Below, one piece after another: positions 24,561-36,771 of a DNA stretch of 64,000 nucleotides. The notes beneath the pieces are model-generated. The model saw only the letters and a program-made list of their open reading frames with translations. It was not told the origin of the DNA and did no database searches. A program made the translations under genes and the position numbers. The first letter of the stretch is position 1, and the number at the start of each line of letters is the position of its first letter. This DNA is from Acholoe squamosa. Lineage: Eukaryota; Annelida; Polychaeta; Phyllodocida; Polynoidae. Where the stretch lies: positions 21,104,641-21,168,640 of the forward strand of contig OX439044.1 of NCBI GenBank assembly GCA_949317995.1, in the 5' to 3' direction.

Positions 24561-25280
24561 AAGTTCCTAAGGGAAGAAGGGAGGGTTGGCGTTAATGGAA
24601 CTCGTATCAAATCATCCCCATTTCTTCTTCCCCATGCCTCCTCCTTTCTGAAGTTCCCCTTTCGTCATCTGCTTACCACAGTACATATTTCTTTTGTGGT
24701 GAGTGACAAGGTTTGAGTCATCCCAATTACAGGATAGCCGACCTTCCCATCACTTAATACCACTCACTTAGAGCCTGTTGATCCCAACCCATCCTGCTCC
24801 CTGCCACCTTTTGTTGCAGCTGTCGCCTCAGGCAGAAAACTGGAGAATTCGACTGTAGCGCCCCTAAACCTCTTCATCCCTCCCCTTTTGCACCTCCCCA
24901 ATATTTTCCTCATTTCCACCCCTCTCTAAAGCACACCAATTTCTATCATATTCTCTGTAGGTAATGTGTTTTTACTGAAAAAAAAAATTGGGCGTTTTTT
25001 GTTTTTTTTAACTGAATTGCTACTCCCAGTGATGAGTGTAGCTGAGAAGTTATAGGAGGAAAATGTGAAGCTGGTGAAGAGTTGTGTGAAGAGAGGGTTA
25101 CGGTGCTCATATCCCGTGAGGCACAGGGGCACATTACTCCCCACAATGGGGCGCGGTACATTATCACAGCCGCGGCAATGGCATAACCCCTATTTGTTGG
25201 CCCGCCCCAGTGTCAATACTCCAGCGCCAGCCGCGCGGCTGATCCTTGGCCCCAAGAGCGTCCCCCCACTCAACGCTTGC
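24561..25280. other. Gene-free stretch with A/T tract
   Basis: Near 24978-25012 a run of about ten A, TTGGGCG, then T-runs resembles the A-run/TGGG/T-run segment at 57962-57997 inside the (ATT)n element, so it may be a fragment of the same repeat. No coding frame supported. Confidence 0.4.
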
Positions 25281-25319
25281 GAACTGCTCGGAGCTGCTCA
25301 CCGCCGCCATGAGCTGCTC
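25281..25319. promoter_or_regulatory. Phased GAGC motif trio
   Basis: GAACTGCTC (25281), GAGCTGCTC (25291) and GAGCTGCTC (25311): spacings 10 and 20 bp, with CGCCGCCAT (YY1-like) between the last two. Confidence 0.5.
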
Positions 25320-27240
25320 TCAACGACTCACAGCCGGCGAGCACCAATACTGAGAGCCAGGCCAAACAACTGAAATCATTTTTAATGATCAGGCCTCACA
25401 GGGGACATGCAGACAGGCCTGGAGAAATGCTAGGAGCTGGAGGATGGCAAAGAGATCGGACAGCCACCCCATTCTGGTTTGTTTCAACGGCTGACACAGT
25501 GATCACACCAGGTGTAAGGGGTCTAATAGGGGTCTGCATTGTCCGCCCAGAGGGGGTCAGGGTCCGCCCCCATCGGCCACTTAAATTACCGCTTGTTTCA
25601 GCATACCCCGTTTTTCTCTGTGATCATTTCATTTTGGTGTTCACCCCTATTATGGCGTAGCCGGGCCCGGTCACCAGGCCAGCGCTCTGCCAAATACAAC
25701 TTCACATTTCGCGGAGCGTGTTCACAAACATCGAAAGTTTCATAACATATAGCTGTGTGACTAAGGGGTGGACTAAAAAAAGGATGCTGGAATACAAAAT
25801 GTGATGTTTCCATGCCTATCACATTCAGACCACCCTCTCTATCCTCCATGATGTGTACCTTTAAACCCCTACCTGCATTAACGCCCTACTTTCTGTCTCC
25901 TGCTCATTTGCCCACCACTACCTCGTTCCGCTCAATCCAGCCCCTCTGTCGATCGTGGCACGGCGCAAAAGGAAAAAGGCAGGAAGGCCAATTTGAGGAG
26001 CACTTTGTTCTGAGAGGCAGGACGAGGCGGCCGTTGGCTAATGGCTGGTGTCATTGTTTATTCATCCCCCATAACACGGCCGTATCGTGTACATGGCGGG
26101 CTACTCACTGGGCCCTTTCACCACCCAACACCCCGCCCCACCAGTCCTCCCAAGAAAATAGTAATGGTCAAAAAGAGAGCTACACACCCATGCTATAGAA
26201 CTAGCAAACAGCAGAGAGCCATACTCCACCAAGGAACAGCAAGCAGCTGCTAAGAGGAATTTGAGGCTTCTTTGTATGGTCTTTGTAATTCTGTTTTCTA
26301 TTATAAATATCTATTCCTTTATTCACCTTTGAAAGATGCCATAGAGGTTACTGTACCCAACCTTTTCAGATGCCTTTTCTGATTCTCTGCATACTTGGTG
26401 CTAGGAGTCAATGGCTTCCATATCCACCCTGCATTCATGTATTCCGTCTTATCGCCAGTTGTATTTACATCAGAGGGCAGGCGGACAGTAGACTTGCTCA
26501 AGTCTCTCAATTTTAATGAAAAAAAAAATGAAATAAAAATTGAAATGAATTCAGGTTTTAAACAGAAAAATTAAGAAGACCTCTAGAGGAGGAGAGGCAT
26601 GGGGGGTATAGTGACGTTGGGAGGAGAACCCAGGGACTGCAGCCAGTCTAAGTGGACAGGAGCCTACAGGGGGGGGGGGCAGAGAAATGCTTTAATCTCA
26701 ATACAATTCAACCCCTGGGGCGAGTTGTAACTAGCTCGTCCTCTGTTTGAGTGCATTTTGCAGGAATAATCATATACACCTCTGATTCTGTGATGTGCAA
26801 ATTAGAAACTTTTCAAATCTACCATCCATCGACCTATAAGTGGTATAGGTGTAGCATGTATGACAATAAGGCAATATTGATTATCTCCCTGCTTCTTGAG
26901 AATAGTTTCTTATTCTCCAGATGGCTTGGTAGAATTAGAATAGGATTATTGATAGCCACTGTTGAAGGCTGGATATTGATAGCAGGATATGTAATTCAGC
27001 CACCGTTCTTTCCCAGTGCTCTTTCCCATATTCCTGTGGTCCATTGTAGGGGCCACCTGGATGGGGTTATGAGGAGCTGTCAGCGCCTATAGCTCCTCCA
27101 GCACTCCACCCTCCCTCCTGTCCCCTCCCACTCCCTCTTAGCTCGCCCCTATCCCTTTCTCCATCCCCATTCTGCCGACCTCCTCTCTCCCTGCCCTCGA
27201 CAGGCACAGGAAGTGTCTGCTCCACTGGACACTATAATGA
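25320..27240. other. Gene-free stretch
   Basis: Overlapping frames at 25385-26253 lack domains. A ten-G run lies near 26671. Nothing else supported. Confidence 0.5.
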
Positions 27241-27244
27241 CCCC

Positions 27245-27314
27245 AGGGGTCAGACCTGACCTCCAAGGTCACATAGAGGTCAGATGAAGGTCGACATGAA
27301 GTTCGAAGGTCAGA
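27245..27314. promoter_or_regulatory. Cluster of nuclear-receptor half-sites
   Basis: Within 70 bp: GGGTCA (about 27248), TGACCT-CCA-AGGTCA (27257-27271, an everted repeat with 3-bp spacer), AGGTCA (about 27277), AGGTCG (about 27288) and AGGTCA (about 27307). CCAAGGTCA resembles an ERR/NR5A extended half-site. Confidence 0.5.
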
Positions 27315-29180
27315 GCCAATCAGGGTGTGGCTAGCAGGGATCCTGTATGCAAATGAGCCACCCACTGACCAATCAAAGACCACATGGTATGGACACTATG
27401 CTTGAGTATGACCATAGGGGGTAAGGCATGGCCAATACAGGGCGAGAGGTGGGGGTTAAGAAACAGAAATAGGGGAGTGGGGTGAAGACATCAATCACCA
27501 CACTTTGATATGGTCAAGCTTTTTATGCTGGCCAGCCGGGCATTCAGGGGGAGTTAATCATAAGCTGCCCCTGATGCTGGGGCTGTACGAGCTGTTAGTC
27601 GTGAGACATTCACCCCCTCCCTCCACTCTCCTTTAACCCTCAAGACCCCAGGCTCCAGTATGATTAAACCCACATTTCTAAGAGCCTTCCCAACTCGGAC
27701 ACCAGCCTTTGTACATTTGTATAGCCATTCCTCCATGGGGTGGAGGTATTTGATACAACCCCGAAAAACATCCCACAGATCCTCATCCTTATAACAATGT
27801 CTTTTAACAAAGGCCTATGTCTGGTCACTATAAAGCAACTGAAACAATAAATCACCTAGAGAATTTGAAAGATGCTCAATTGCTTTTCATGTCTAGATCT
27901 GAATTTCAGGAGCCGGGATTTTTAGCTCAGGTATGTGACCTTACTTCACAGCAAAGTATTCTTGTAGCAGTAAACAAACCGACTAAAGAAAGGCGTTAAC
28001 AGGACAGCATTCCGGAAGCGGAAGTCATGGTATTATTCCTGCACCAACTCAGCACCCAATCTTACCTTACCTCCTACTAACACGCCCTCACACCTGCGTC
28101 ATATGCTATTACTAGATAGAATGAATTTCAATAACATGTCCACTTTCGTGATGAAGATGGGTACTTTTGCCCCCGGGCTTTTACCTCCCAGGTTTTACCT
28201 ACACCGTTATCCAGGTTACAAGTAGATTAAGGCTGCAATGCATATTATTGGCATTAACTTTTAAATCAATTTGACTTTGCCTTGTATACAATGTAGTCAG
28301 TGAAAAAATACATTGCTGTTATGAATCTTAGGAATGGGACTATAATTAGTTCTTATTGCCAAAGGAAATAAGATGGTCAGAGTGCATAGCTCATTATGAA
28401 GGTACAAAGGGTTTCTCTGCCACATCTCTTTACCATGAAGGACATACTTAGATGTAGGAGACGCCCAAGCCCTCATTCCTAGAAATCAATCCTCAAGACC
28501 ACAGATCCTCCTCCTACTCCTTTACCTCGGGGCAAACCTAGGACTCAGGTCCCCACCTGGAGCGGATCAGGTCCAGCAGTAAATCACTCCAGGGCATCAA
28601 CAGGAGGAGAGGGCGAGCAGGATTGAAAGGACCTACACCTGGAGAGAATATACCCCTTGTCCCTGTAGTGGTGGCCTGTGTGCTTGTAGGGGGGGGGGGT
28701 TAATTGTATACCAGACCCTGGAGTTTAGCCCATGTGTATGTGTGTTGGGTTATATGTATGGTTTCTCCTGGGCATGGCGCCAGGAGGAGAGTAGGAGGAT
28801 GAATGGGCTGCAGAGGGTTAGAGGTGGTAAAGCATCCTGAAGTCTGATCATGGCAAATGGATGACAGGGGCAGGTCAAGGTAGACCTGGGGTGGCTTTGA
28901 TTGTACACCAGGCTTACACTGGAGGAACTCTACCTTTCCTACACCCGTGAGTTAAAAGTCTATAACGCACGTGCCCATGAAATACACTCTTGAAGGTCAA
29001 ATATCATGAGGGTTGACGGGGATAGATGGGCGATAATGGGGTAAAGGTACACTTTCCTCATGACCTTCTATGTTAAGTTCACATTATCGTTGGTATCTCC
29101 TTGTATCTGATCAATATATCAATTCACGTCATGGATATGGTTCATGTATAATGTAAGATGAACAATGGGATCGAATACAT
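27315..29180. other. Gene-free stretch
   Basis: A 60-codon frame at 27817-27999 contains a good splice-donor string CAGGTATGT near 27928, but no domain and no partner exon can be seen. CCTGGAG/CTCCAGG recurs at 28556-28710. A G-run of about ten lies near 28690. Confidence 0.45.
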
Positions 29181-31800
29181 GAATGGCGTCCACCTCTTCA
29201 CATTTAGTTTTTCAGATATTAGAAAACTTTGATTCAGTGCTTTACACAGCTACGAAGACTTGAGCGTTACTTGTCAGTCACTTTATCTACCCTGGGGGTT
29301 AGTTCGGACAGACTTGCTGCATGGAGTGCCCTAAGGAATAAAGATAGTGGCTTCCTTTGGTTTTTCAGACTAAGACCCGCCTACATAAATCAGAGCGATA
29401 TAATTGAGGGAGTCAGACGGCAGGGATCATGTGACCTTTTCACTCACTACTTTTATTACTTCTTCTGTCTGTTTATGAAGTATGCATGTGTCCAACGCCG
29501 CTGTGATTGTCATGGAGGCCGCCATTTTCCTGCCACGACTGTCTCGGCCAATCAGCATCCAAGTCTTATTTGGCGTCGCCTCCTCAGAGAAAACCCAATC
29601 AGCGCAGGGCTTACGGGATGGGATTAGAGCCCCCCTTCTCTCCCGTGCCCTCAGTTCCTCCCCACTCGTCCCAATTGTACTTACCGATTTGCCCCGACAA
29701 CTGTAGGACCGACTTTAAGGGCCCGATGGCTCTCGGCTTTCAAAAGACAAAATGTCATTTATTTCTCTTCCGCAAACATCGGTGCGGATGATAAGATTGT
29801 CGGTCGGCGGGGCAGTGCAGGAGGTCGGCTGGGAATGGGAGGTGGGTGGGTGTGTGGGGCAGTTGGATCTTAGAGAGTCTGCCAATATAAAAGGATGTGT
29901 GGAAGTGGTAGAGAGGTGGGGAGGGGGGGGTGGGCGGACAGAGGGAATATCAAGTAAGAAACCTTAGCCTTGTCTCCTCCAGTAGCCCGCCCCCCTCCCA
30001 AGTAGCCCGCCCCCCCCCCCTCCCAACTCAGACGGACCCCTAGCGGCACGCCCCATAACCAGCCAGGGCGGACAACAAAAATTAGCCGTCCACTCATGTC
30101 TCTTCTTTTCCTTATCAAATCCGACTTGGCCTGACATTGTGTGGGCTCCGTGGAAGCCATTGAATCTTCTTCTCCCGCCATAATACTTATGGGGCAGAGT
30201 GGCCGAGGGGACAAGGCACCATTGGCTTCCACGGGGCACATAGGTGGACAGAGAGCCCGAGACAAGGACGACTAAAGGCCACTCGGAACCATCGATTCTG
30301 CCTCCTCAACACAGTGGCCCTCACCACAAAGTAAATCTACTTAAATTGACAAGTGCTCGCTCGCCCTAATTGCTCTTTCTTCTTTCTGTCATTGTGTTAA
30401 GTCGCCAAATTTAATCCAAGCCGATTCTCTTAGACCGCCTTAACTCTCAGTCCTTGCGTTGGAGATCAATTATGTAGAGTTGCTGGCCCTAAGACTGAAA
30501 CCCCCTTGCCTCGAGTCTCTTCTTCCTTAACCCTCCTCCTGCCCCTCCCCATGTCCGTCCCTCAGCACTAGTACCAATTAGAGAGCCTCAGGCGGTTGAC
30601 AGTGATTAGGGATTTTTGTCTTTTCTCCTTGGTATTGAGCCTATTGGACAATTAGAATCTCAACCAATTAGATATATGATAATTCCTTGTCCAGAGATTG
30701 GGCTAATACACTTCAAGTATGATCTTAAATCATGGAACACCGGGGCAAACAAGTAAGCATGAGGGCCGTAGGTTCTTTCAAATTATTTTCTGAAGAGAAA
30801 TGAAAGTTTACCAAACTCCAAAGACTTCTGCCAAACAGACACATACGGACAAATGGTAGCGTTTGCTTTTTCCCTTCTTCCTCCTAATATTGCTCGCTGA
30901 TTGTTTTCCGCATCAATCAGACTAGGGTCAATTGTAGCCCAGCCACAATTTGCTGCCAACCAATCGGAGGCGCACGCCTCCCAAGAAATAAGGCATCGTC
31001 GGTGGGGTGGGGGTGCCCTCATCTCAGTCAGTGAGCCTCTGTTCCTATTACTCCTGATTATTTTCTGAACAGCCCATTGGCCCCCTACTGACCGAAAATG
31101 GCAAGAGAATACACATGTGACAACTACCAAAGTTCTTTCTGCTAACCATGTTCTTTATTTACACAAATATAATAGTAGGCTTCTGGTCTCAATTCAATAT
31201 TCTTCTCATGTTGCCATGAGATCTACGAAATAAACTTGCTATTCGTCGACTAGCGTCATAACGGCAAATCCCAGGTAAATTGGGGAAAGTACGGTTTGGG
31301 TGGGGGAATGACATAAATGTCGTCTGCTATGATTCTTTAGGACCAATCAGCCACCACAAACGGCCCGGGGTTACTGTCCGCATTATAAAGTGTCTGTGGC
31401 TGTTCTACGTTTGATGGGTAAATCACCAGCATAAAGAGGACTCAAATATACTTTGCATACCGGTATACACCTTTATGGACCGAGCAAAATATTTGCTTTC
31501 ATATACAAAGCCACTTTTTATTTCTATGGTGCTAAATCTCCAGTACAGACACACACTAGGCAGGAATACTACCCACGAGATGTAGATGGAGTATTCGTGG
31601 CCTGGTTTTATTACTTATACATCATACTCGGGTAGAGAGTGACTACGACAAGGCAGCATCTCGCCCACCGCACCTTTCTTTCATCTTTGCCTTGCATTAT
31701 TCAGTCGCCAAATCACGGAGCGCGGCATCATTTTCAGTCGCTGTCAGTGTTCGTCTGCACTGATATTGTTTCCTTAAGGGCCGCTAGGGGTGCCTGTGGT
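29181..31800. promoter_or_regulatory. Candidate developmental enhancer block
   Basis: A long block with YY1-like GCCGCCATTTT near 29519, homeodomain-type TAATTG/CAATTA, an OTX/bicoid-type TTTAATCC near 30410, TGACAG (Meis/TGIF-type) near 30597 and GTCGTCTGC at 31319-31327. A CTCF-like CCGCTAGGGGTGCC lies at 31781-31794. Frames are short and overlapping. Confidence 0.35.
29981..30025. repeat. Two-copy C-rich tandem repeat
   Basis: AGTAGCCCGC followed by a C-run and TCCCA occurs twice in succession (29981-30000 and 30001-30025). The copies differ in length of the C-run. Confidence 0.85.
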
Positions 31801-32991
31801 CACGTGGGATGACCAGACGCCGGTGCATGCGCGGGACAGCCTTCAAGGCTAATACATACATGGTAGCCGTGTATAAGGAGTAGTGGGCAGGAGTGACGGA
31901 AGTAGGGGTCAGAGCCAAGTGTATTATGACGTTGATCCCAACAAAGAGCGGCAGGGACAGGTAGATTATAGTCGGTCGAGACGTAATTTAATCTGTACCC
32001 GTGTGTCACTATGTCATAACCCTTACTCACTGCAGCCCACATTATTCCAACTTCCCTTCATATCAATTCACCCCATACATTACCACCACCCAAGAGCAAC
32101 AGGCATGACTCTCATCCCCATCAATGATGGGCTTATTACCGTTATCATCTATAATTATCAGTGTTAATTGCATCATAATCAGGCATAGATTGTAGTGGTA
32201 ACAATGGATCATTGTGAGTGCACTGGTGCGGAATACGTCACATAACTATGACGTAGTAAGTCATGGTGCAGTCGCATGCAAGTGACGTCATGTCACCTAA
32301 GCGCCTGTCGTCCCAAATTAGCCGCACCGGAAGTCAGGTTGATCATATTCGAGTTAAAGTGCCAGAGAGGATCATGGCTTCAGGTACTACATTGTTATAG
32401 GGTCCAGTGCACCAGGCGGTATGGAAACATGGATAGATATTCATGACTATCAACGACTATTCACACACTCCACACACTGTAACTAGCATAGCAATGAGTG
32501 TAATTTGTCTGACATTTAATACTGAAATAAAATCATATCTCTGTGGTGAAAGAACGACACATCTGTAGGTATTGTGGGACGAGGACATTTTTATCCCTTC
32601 GGGTGTGATGTAAGGAGGTGGTGAGGGTGAGGGGGCTTCAAGAGAGGTTCAGCGTTTCTGTGGGGGGTGGGGCAGGTGACTGGAAGGGGGAGACAATGTC
32701 CCAAGAAGGTCTGTGACCAGGTTAAATTTCCTGTCTGAAAACCTTTCATGGCGGGCAGCGAACTTCCGCTTGCCGCGAGCCAAATCCCATTTACAGGGCG
32801 TATCCGCTGTTTCCACGGCCAGTAGTAGCCCCAAGGGGTCGCCCTGTAGAGAGTGGGTGTCTGTGGGATTGGGTCTGGAAGGGGTAGTAGGCAGGTCGAT
32901 GTAGTCACATTATTCACTGAGAGATGATATTGACCCTATATCCTTGTCTGAGACTGATGTAGCAAACATGTAGCAGAAAGACAGCACCCTT
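31801..32991. other. Gene-free stretch containing CRE cluster
   Basis: NRF1-like GCATGCGCGGG near 31826; ETS CCGGAAGT at 32327-32334. The rest, including the G-rich 32600-32700, shows nothing coding. Confidence 0.45.
32234..32290. promoter_or_regulatory. Three CRE-type sites
   Basis: TACGTCA (32234-32240), TGACGTA (32249-32255) and the full palindrome TGACGTCA (32283-32290), typical of CREB/ATF factors. Confidence 0.5.
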
Positions 32992-33012
32992 CACTGCCCC
33001 CTAGTGGTAGCG
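32992..33012 (-). promoter_or_regulatory. Strong CTCF-like site
   Basis: The complement reads TACCACTAGGGGGCAGTG, essentially the vertebrate consensus CCACTAGGGGGCAGTG. It lies just upstream of a CpG-rich island. Confidence 0.65.
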
Positions 33013-33260
33013 GTGAATGGCTGTAGGGGTGGGGCACATTGTTGCCGCTACGCACGCGCCTTGGGCGTCTTGTTAGCGCGCAGGCGCACCTGTGTTTTGC
33101 GGCAACAAACTGAGTTAGCGGCGATTTATCTCCACCCAGAGTGATCCCTACTGCCGCGCCCTCACGCGGGTGACAGACAAAACAGCGCCGACGGATAAAT
33201 CTGCCGATAAGGACCCCATCACCCTGGAACCCCCATCACCTACCCGTCCTCACACCTTAG
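33013..33260. promoter_or_regulatory. CpG island-like candidate promoter
   Basis: CpG-dense with GCGCAGGCGCA (NRF1-like, near 33078). It holds a perfect 10-bp inverted repeat, TTGTTGCCGC at 33039-33048 and GCGGCAACAA at 33099-33108. An 81-codon frame opens at 33170 but shows no domain. It may be a start site for an unseen transcript. Confidence 0.35.
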
Positions 33261-33647
33261 GTCTTATCGATTATAGGTCTGGGAATAATAAACAACCTCC
33301 AATGCCTTGTGCTGGTGGCGATCATGCCTTCATGTGTACAGTATTGGTTATGAGGGCAATAGCGAATTATACGTCCATGGCTGATATCAAGCGGCGTGGC
33401 TTACTGTGGACATAGGACATTGATCCATTTATAACCTCAATTCACAACCAGTTACAATTCATACATGGTATGGATATATGTGGCACAAGCGTATGTGTTT
33501 ATGGTTAGCTTTATGCAGATCTATGCAAACCTATAAATGTGAAAAATAACCTTATCCCAGTGTGAGCCAGTACTAAAACATTGGTTTGCAGACACTAACA
33601 ATCAGTCCAGTTGCCCCTAAACTATGGCTTGGAAGAAGTAGGGCTAA
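33261..33647. other. Gene-free AT-rich stretch
   Basis: Nothing supported. Confidence 0.5.
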
Positions 33648-34187
33648 CCGGAAGTGAGTGACAATCACACTGCCACCTGGTGTCAGGAGTTGTCACCAGG
33701 ATATCATCATGGCCTTATTAGAACGAGAAATGATGAGGGATGACGAGAGAAGACGAGCACAGTGGAAACCCATCCCGGAAGTAGGCATAGGTGAGAGAGG
33801 GAGGGTAGGGAGGGGATTGGTATTCCATGTCGTCGGTGTCGGCAGCGTTGCGAAGACAAATAACGGGCTGATTATGTCTAAGTAAGAGTGTCAGGGCCGC
33901 TGTCGGCGGATCGCCGCGCACTGATTTACACCGGGCGATGAAAAATGGCCGCCATTATCGGGGAGCAAGCCCTCTTGGCCAGCCACACAGCTGCCCCCCA
34001 CCCTCCTCACCAACCTCACCCCATGATCGACCCCTGCCTCCTCCTCCCACCCCTCAGTGCTGGGCACCGCCACCCACCACGAACCGTGCCCTGGGGTCGG
34101 ACACTGCGCCCCCTGACGGATCTATGAAAATGAAAATCTGCTCATGCGCAGTGCTGGGCCAAAGGGGCAGGCCACTAGGTGGCGTTA
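33648..34187. promoter_or_regulatory. Motif-dense block: ETS, CTCF x3, YY1, NRF1
   Basis: ETS CCGGAAGT at 33648-33655. CTCF-like sites at 33668-33687 (complement GACACCAGGTGGCAGTG), 34103-34119 (complement CCGTCAGGGGGCGCAGT) and 34170-34187 (GGCCACTAGGTGGCGTTA, plus orientation). YY1-like AAATGGCCGCCATT near 33942. NRF1-like CATGCGCAG near 34143. Short frames on both strands are chance. Confidence 0.45.
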
Positions 34188-34342
34188 GGGTGGGATGGGG
34201 GCAAAGGATGTCCGGGGAGGGCTCGGTGATGACGGCGGGTTAGGGATGCAGGGTTAGGGTAGGAGGTGAGAGCTGGCGGGGGCACGGTCATTGTAGGTTA
34301 GGTGGGGTGGGTGGATAGGTGGATGGGTGGGGGGGGGGGGGT
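34188..34342 (+). other. G-rich tract, quadruplex-prone
   Basis: Many GGG runs, including GGGTTAGGG-type strings near 34240-34260 and about twelve consecutive G near 34330. It follows a C-rich segment (33990-34070), so the strand skew flips between them. Confidence 0.6.
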
Positions 34343-34999
34343 CTCTGTGCCGATAGACTCAAGGATGGGATGGATGCACCTATGTGTGTCTGAAGGGGAA
34401 GCCACTTTTCAATCAAATTCATTTTTGAAGTTTGGGTTATTCATTATTTAAGTAAAAAAACAATTATATTTGTGTATGAAACCTTGAATGTGGGTCTATC
34501 GTGTGAAGCATTATAAGTAGACTGGAAGCGTTGAAAAAAAATCCCCTGGATTGCAAGCCATGGTACAATGCAAATGGGCTTGTTATGGGTGCCCTCCCAC
34601 TCCCCCGCAGTGGCTTCAGACGCGTGAGTAGTATATGGAAATTGAGCACCGAATGTGGCGACAGTCGCCTCCCACGACACTGGATACCCTCCGGAACACA
34701 AGTTTGGAGAGGAAATAATAGCGAAGCGTTATATAGTTCTGAATGGGACAGGTGACCTTAATGTTCACTGATAAATAGAAGATGCACAGGGCCCTGACCG
34801 ACCTTTTCTTCACCTCAACACCTCGGCCTTAAGAAAGGGCGCCTGAGCTGGAGAAGGCAGACCCAGGAGGGTTGGCGTCAGAGAGAGGTAGGATATGGGC
34901 TAAGGACAAAGAAAGGGCCTTAATCGGAGAAGGTCAGTGTTGGCTGTGTCCGCCGGTCTGAGGGCCTTAGCGCTGGCTACTTCGACTAGAGATAAGGTG
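34343..34999. other. Gene-free stretch
   Basis: Nothing supported. Confidence 0.5.
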
Positions 35000-35440
35000 G
35001 CCGGGTGAGGGGCAGGGGTGGCGGGTGTGTCGGTGGGCTGACAGCCGGGGGATTGTGTGCTGACGACCGAGCACGCCGCGCGTCGCCGGCCGCTGTCAGC
35101 GCGTCACCTTTATCTTGGCCCCACACCTGACTCTACCAGAGCGCTGCCACCACCGCCCGACTGACGCTTACACACTAGCGCCTTTGTCAGAGCTAAACCG
35201 CGATCAATTCGCGCCGACAGTTTCCAAAATTGGCCCAATATGGTGGTTTTCAAAAGGGCGGCGGCGACGCGTCCCAAACCTACACAACAATCACCATAGA
35301 TCATGGGAGAGCCCGCTGAACAAGGACAAAGAACCGGCGTCGCCACTGACGGCTCCTCCAGTGTCTACCCTTCACACTGGCCGTTCCTCCAGGCGGCAGA
35401 CCTTAATTGGCTTTTTCTTGTCGCCGCCGCGGTGGGGGTA
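35000..35440. promoter_or_regulatory. CpG-rich candidate regulatory block
   Basis: CpG-dense around 35065-35105 and again to 35280, with GCCGACAG near 35213. Both strands are open over 80-110 codons, which fits base composition rather than coding. Confidence 0.3.
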
Positions 35441-36570
35441 GTAGGGGAGGAGACCTGACAAAGATCCCGACATCCCCAAAGCCCCACCCACCCCTCCTCA
35501 CCCCCATCCTCGGTGTCGCCCCTGGAGGGTCGTCGTCACCAGTTGGGGAAGCCTTAGGATGAGAACGGTGAGCACTACTGTGGTCGAGGGGTTGGGGGGG
35601 GGGGGTTCTGGGAGAGACAGGGTAGCGTCCAACCTGTTTGTAATGGTCAATATTTCAACAGGTGAGTATTGAGGGGGTGCAGGCAGGTGAGAAATGGGAT
35701 GCCTGGCCGAGTGGATATTAGTCTGTGCATTATCAGTGCCATTGCGAGGTGTTAGTCCAACAGGGAGGACCTGTCCACCTTGGGTGACTGATGATGGTTA
35801 CTGACGGAGCGAGGATCCTCCAACCCCCCCCCCATTACACAGACCCAAGCATCTCACACACACCCTTCTCCCTCATACTCATCCAGGTCCATGGCCCGTA
35901 GGGGATATGCGTAACACGGGGCAGGCTGGGGGTATAACGTCCTACATGACGGGTTGTTAGCGCCGCCCGTCCTGCTTATTAACGCTACTGACGCCTGTCC
36001 AAAGCCTCCACCCAATTGCAAGAATATGGTGGGGGTGGGGGGGGGGGGTCAGGAGCAGGAGGGAGGGAGTGAATGAGAACAGGATCCTGGAGTACCCCCA
36101 GTAAAGCCTCCCAGTGGTAACCCCATCTGTGCTATGGATTAAGGTCTGTAACTGTGTATTGGGTATCATAATGACGCGTGTTTGGAGGAGGGATCCCCAG
36201 GGTTTTAATGTGTGTAGAGTTTGAGGGACTACTCATCTCTTGTATGCCACAAAGCAGAATCTTACAGATACATCATGTGCTCATCTAAGTCCACACTTGT
36301 ACACCAATTCTCACAATGTCAATCACGCCATTTATATACACTCCTTAAATACAAATCAGGCAAGGCACAATACCGATAGAGAATTAGATAACTAAGTTCG
36401 TAGAATTCCATTCTATTATTGAAGAGATGACTAAGTATGCTGCCTGACACTATGTTGCCACAATGTAAAAGTATAAACTGATTCTCTCCTACATCCTAAG
36501 TCGTGCATTGTTATGTAGTGAGAATCAGAATGCTGATCCTATGTCATGCATTCTATCCACATGGCCTGGC
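35441..36570. other. Gene-free stretch with poly-G/poly-C runs
   Basis: G- or C-runs of about ten near 35597, 35826 and 36038. No coding evidence. Confidence 0.5.
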
Positions 36571-36577
36571 TTGGTAT

Positions 36578-36771
36578 GTTTCCATAGTAACCTCATCCAT
36601 TGGCTTGGATACAGGACAGGGCACTCCTTTCATAAAAGATGACATTATATTACATAGGCTGAGGTATCATACCATCACCCCCGCCCTCCCCTCGTATACA
36701 CCAACACCATATAAATGTTATGGGACATCCCTCACCAGAGGGCGACACCTTTCAGATCTTACACCGGAAGT
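36578..36771. promoter_or_regulatory. X-box, CTCF-like and ETS sites
   Basis: GTTTCCATAGTAAC (36578-36591) fits the RFX X-box. CTCACCAGAGGGCGACACC (36731-36749) is a good plus-orientation CTCF match. CCGGAAGT (36764-36771) is an ETS core, followed by the YY1-like GAATGGCTGC near 36781. Confidence 0.45.

Noticed and set aside
25156..25166. TATCACAGCC, sharing the start of miR-2
   Set aside because: The following bases differ from the family and no hairpin could be drawn.
27817..27999. Possible exon ending at CAG|GTATGT near 27928
   Set aside because: One good donor string is not enough; no domain, no acceptor with a matching phase, no partner exon.
34236..34262. GGGTTAGGG strings as telomeric repeat
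   Set aside because: Only two imperfect units inside a generally G-rich tract; not a telomere array.
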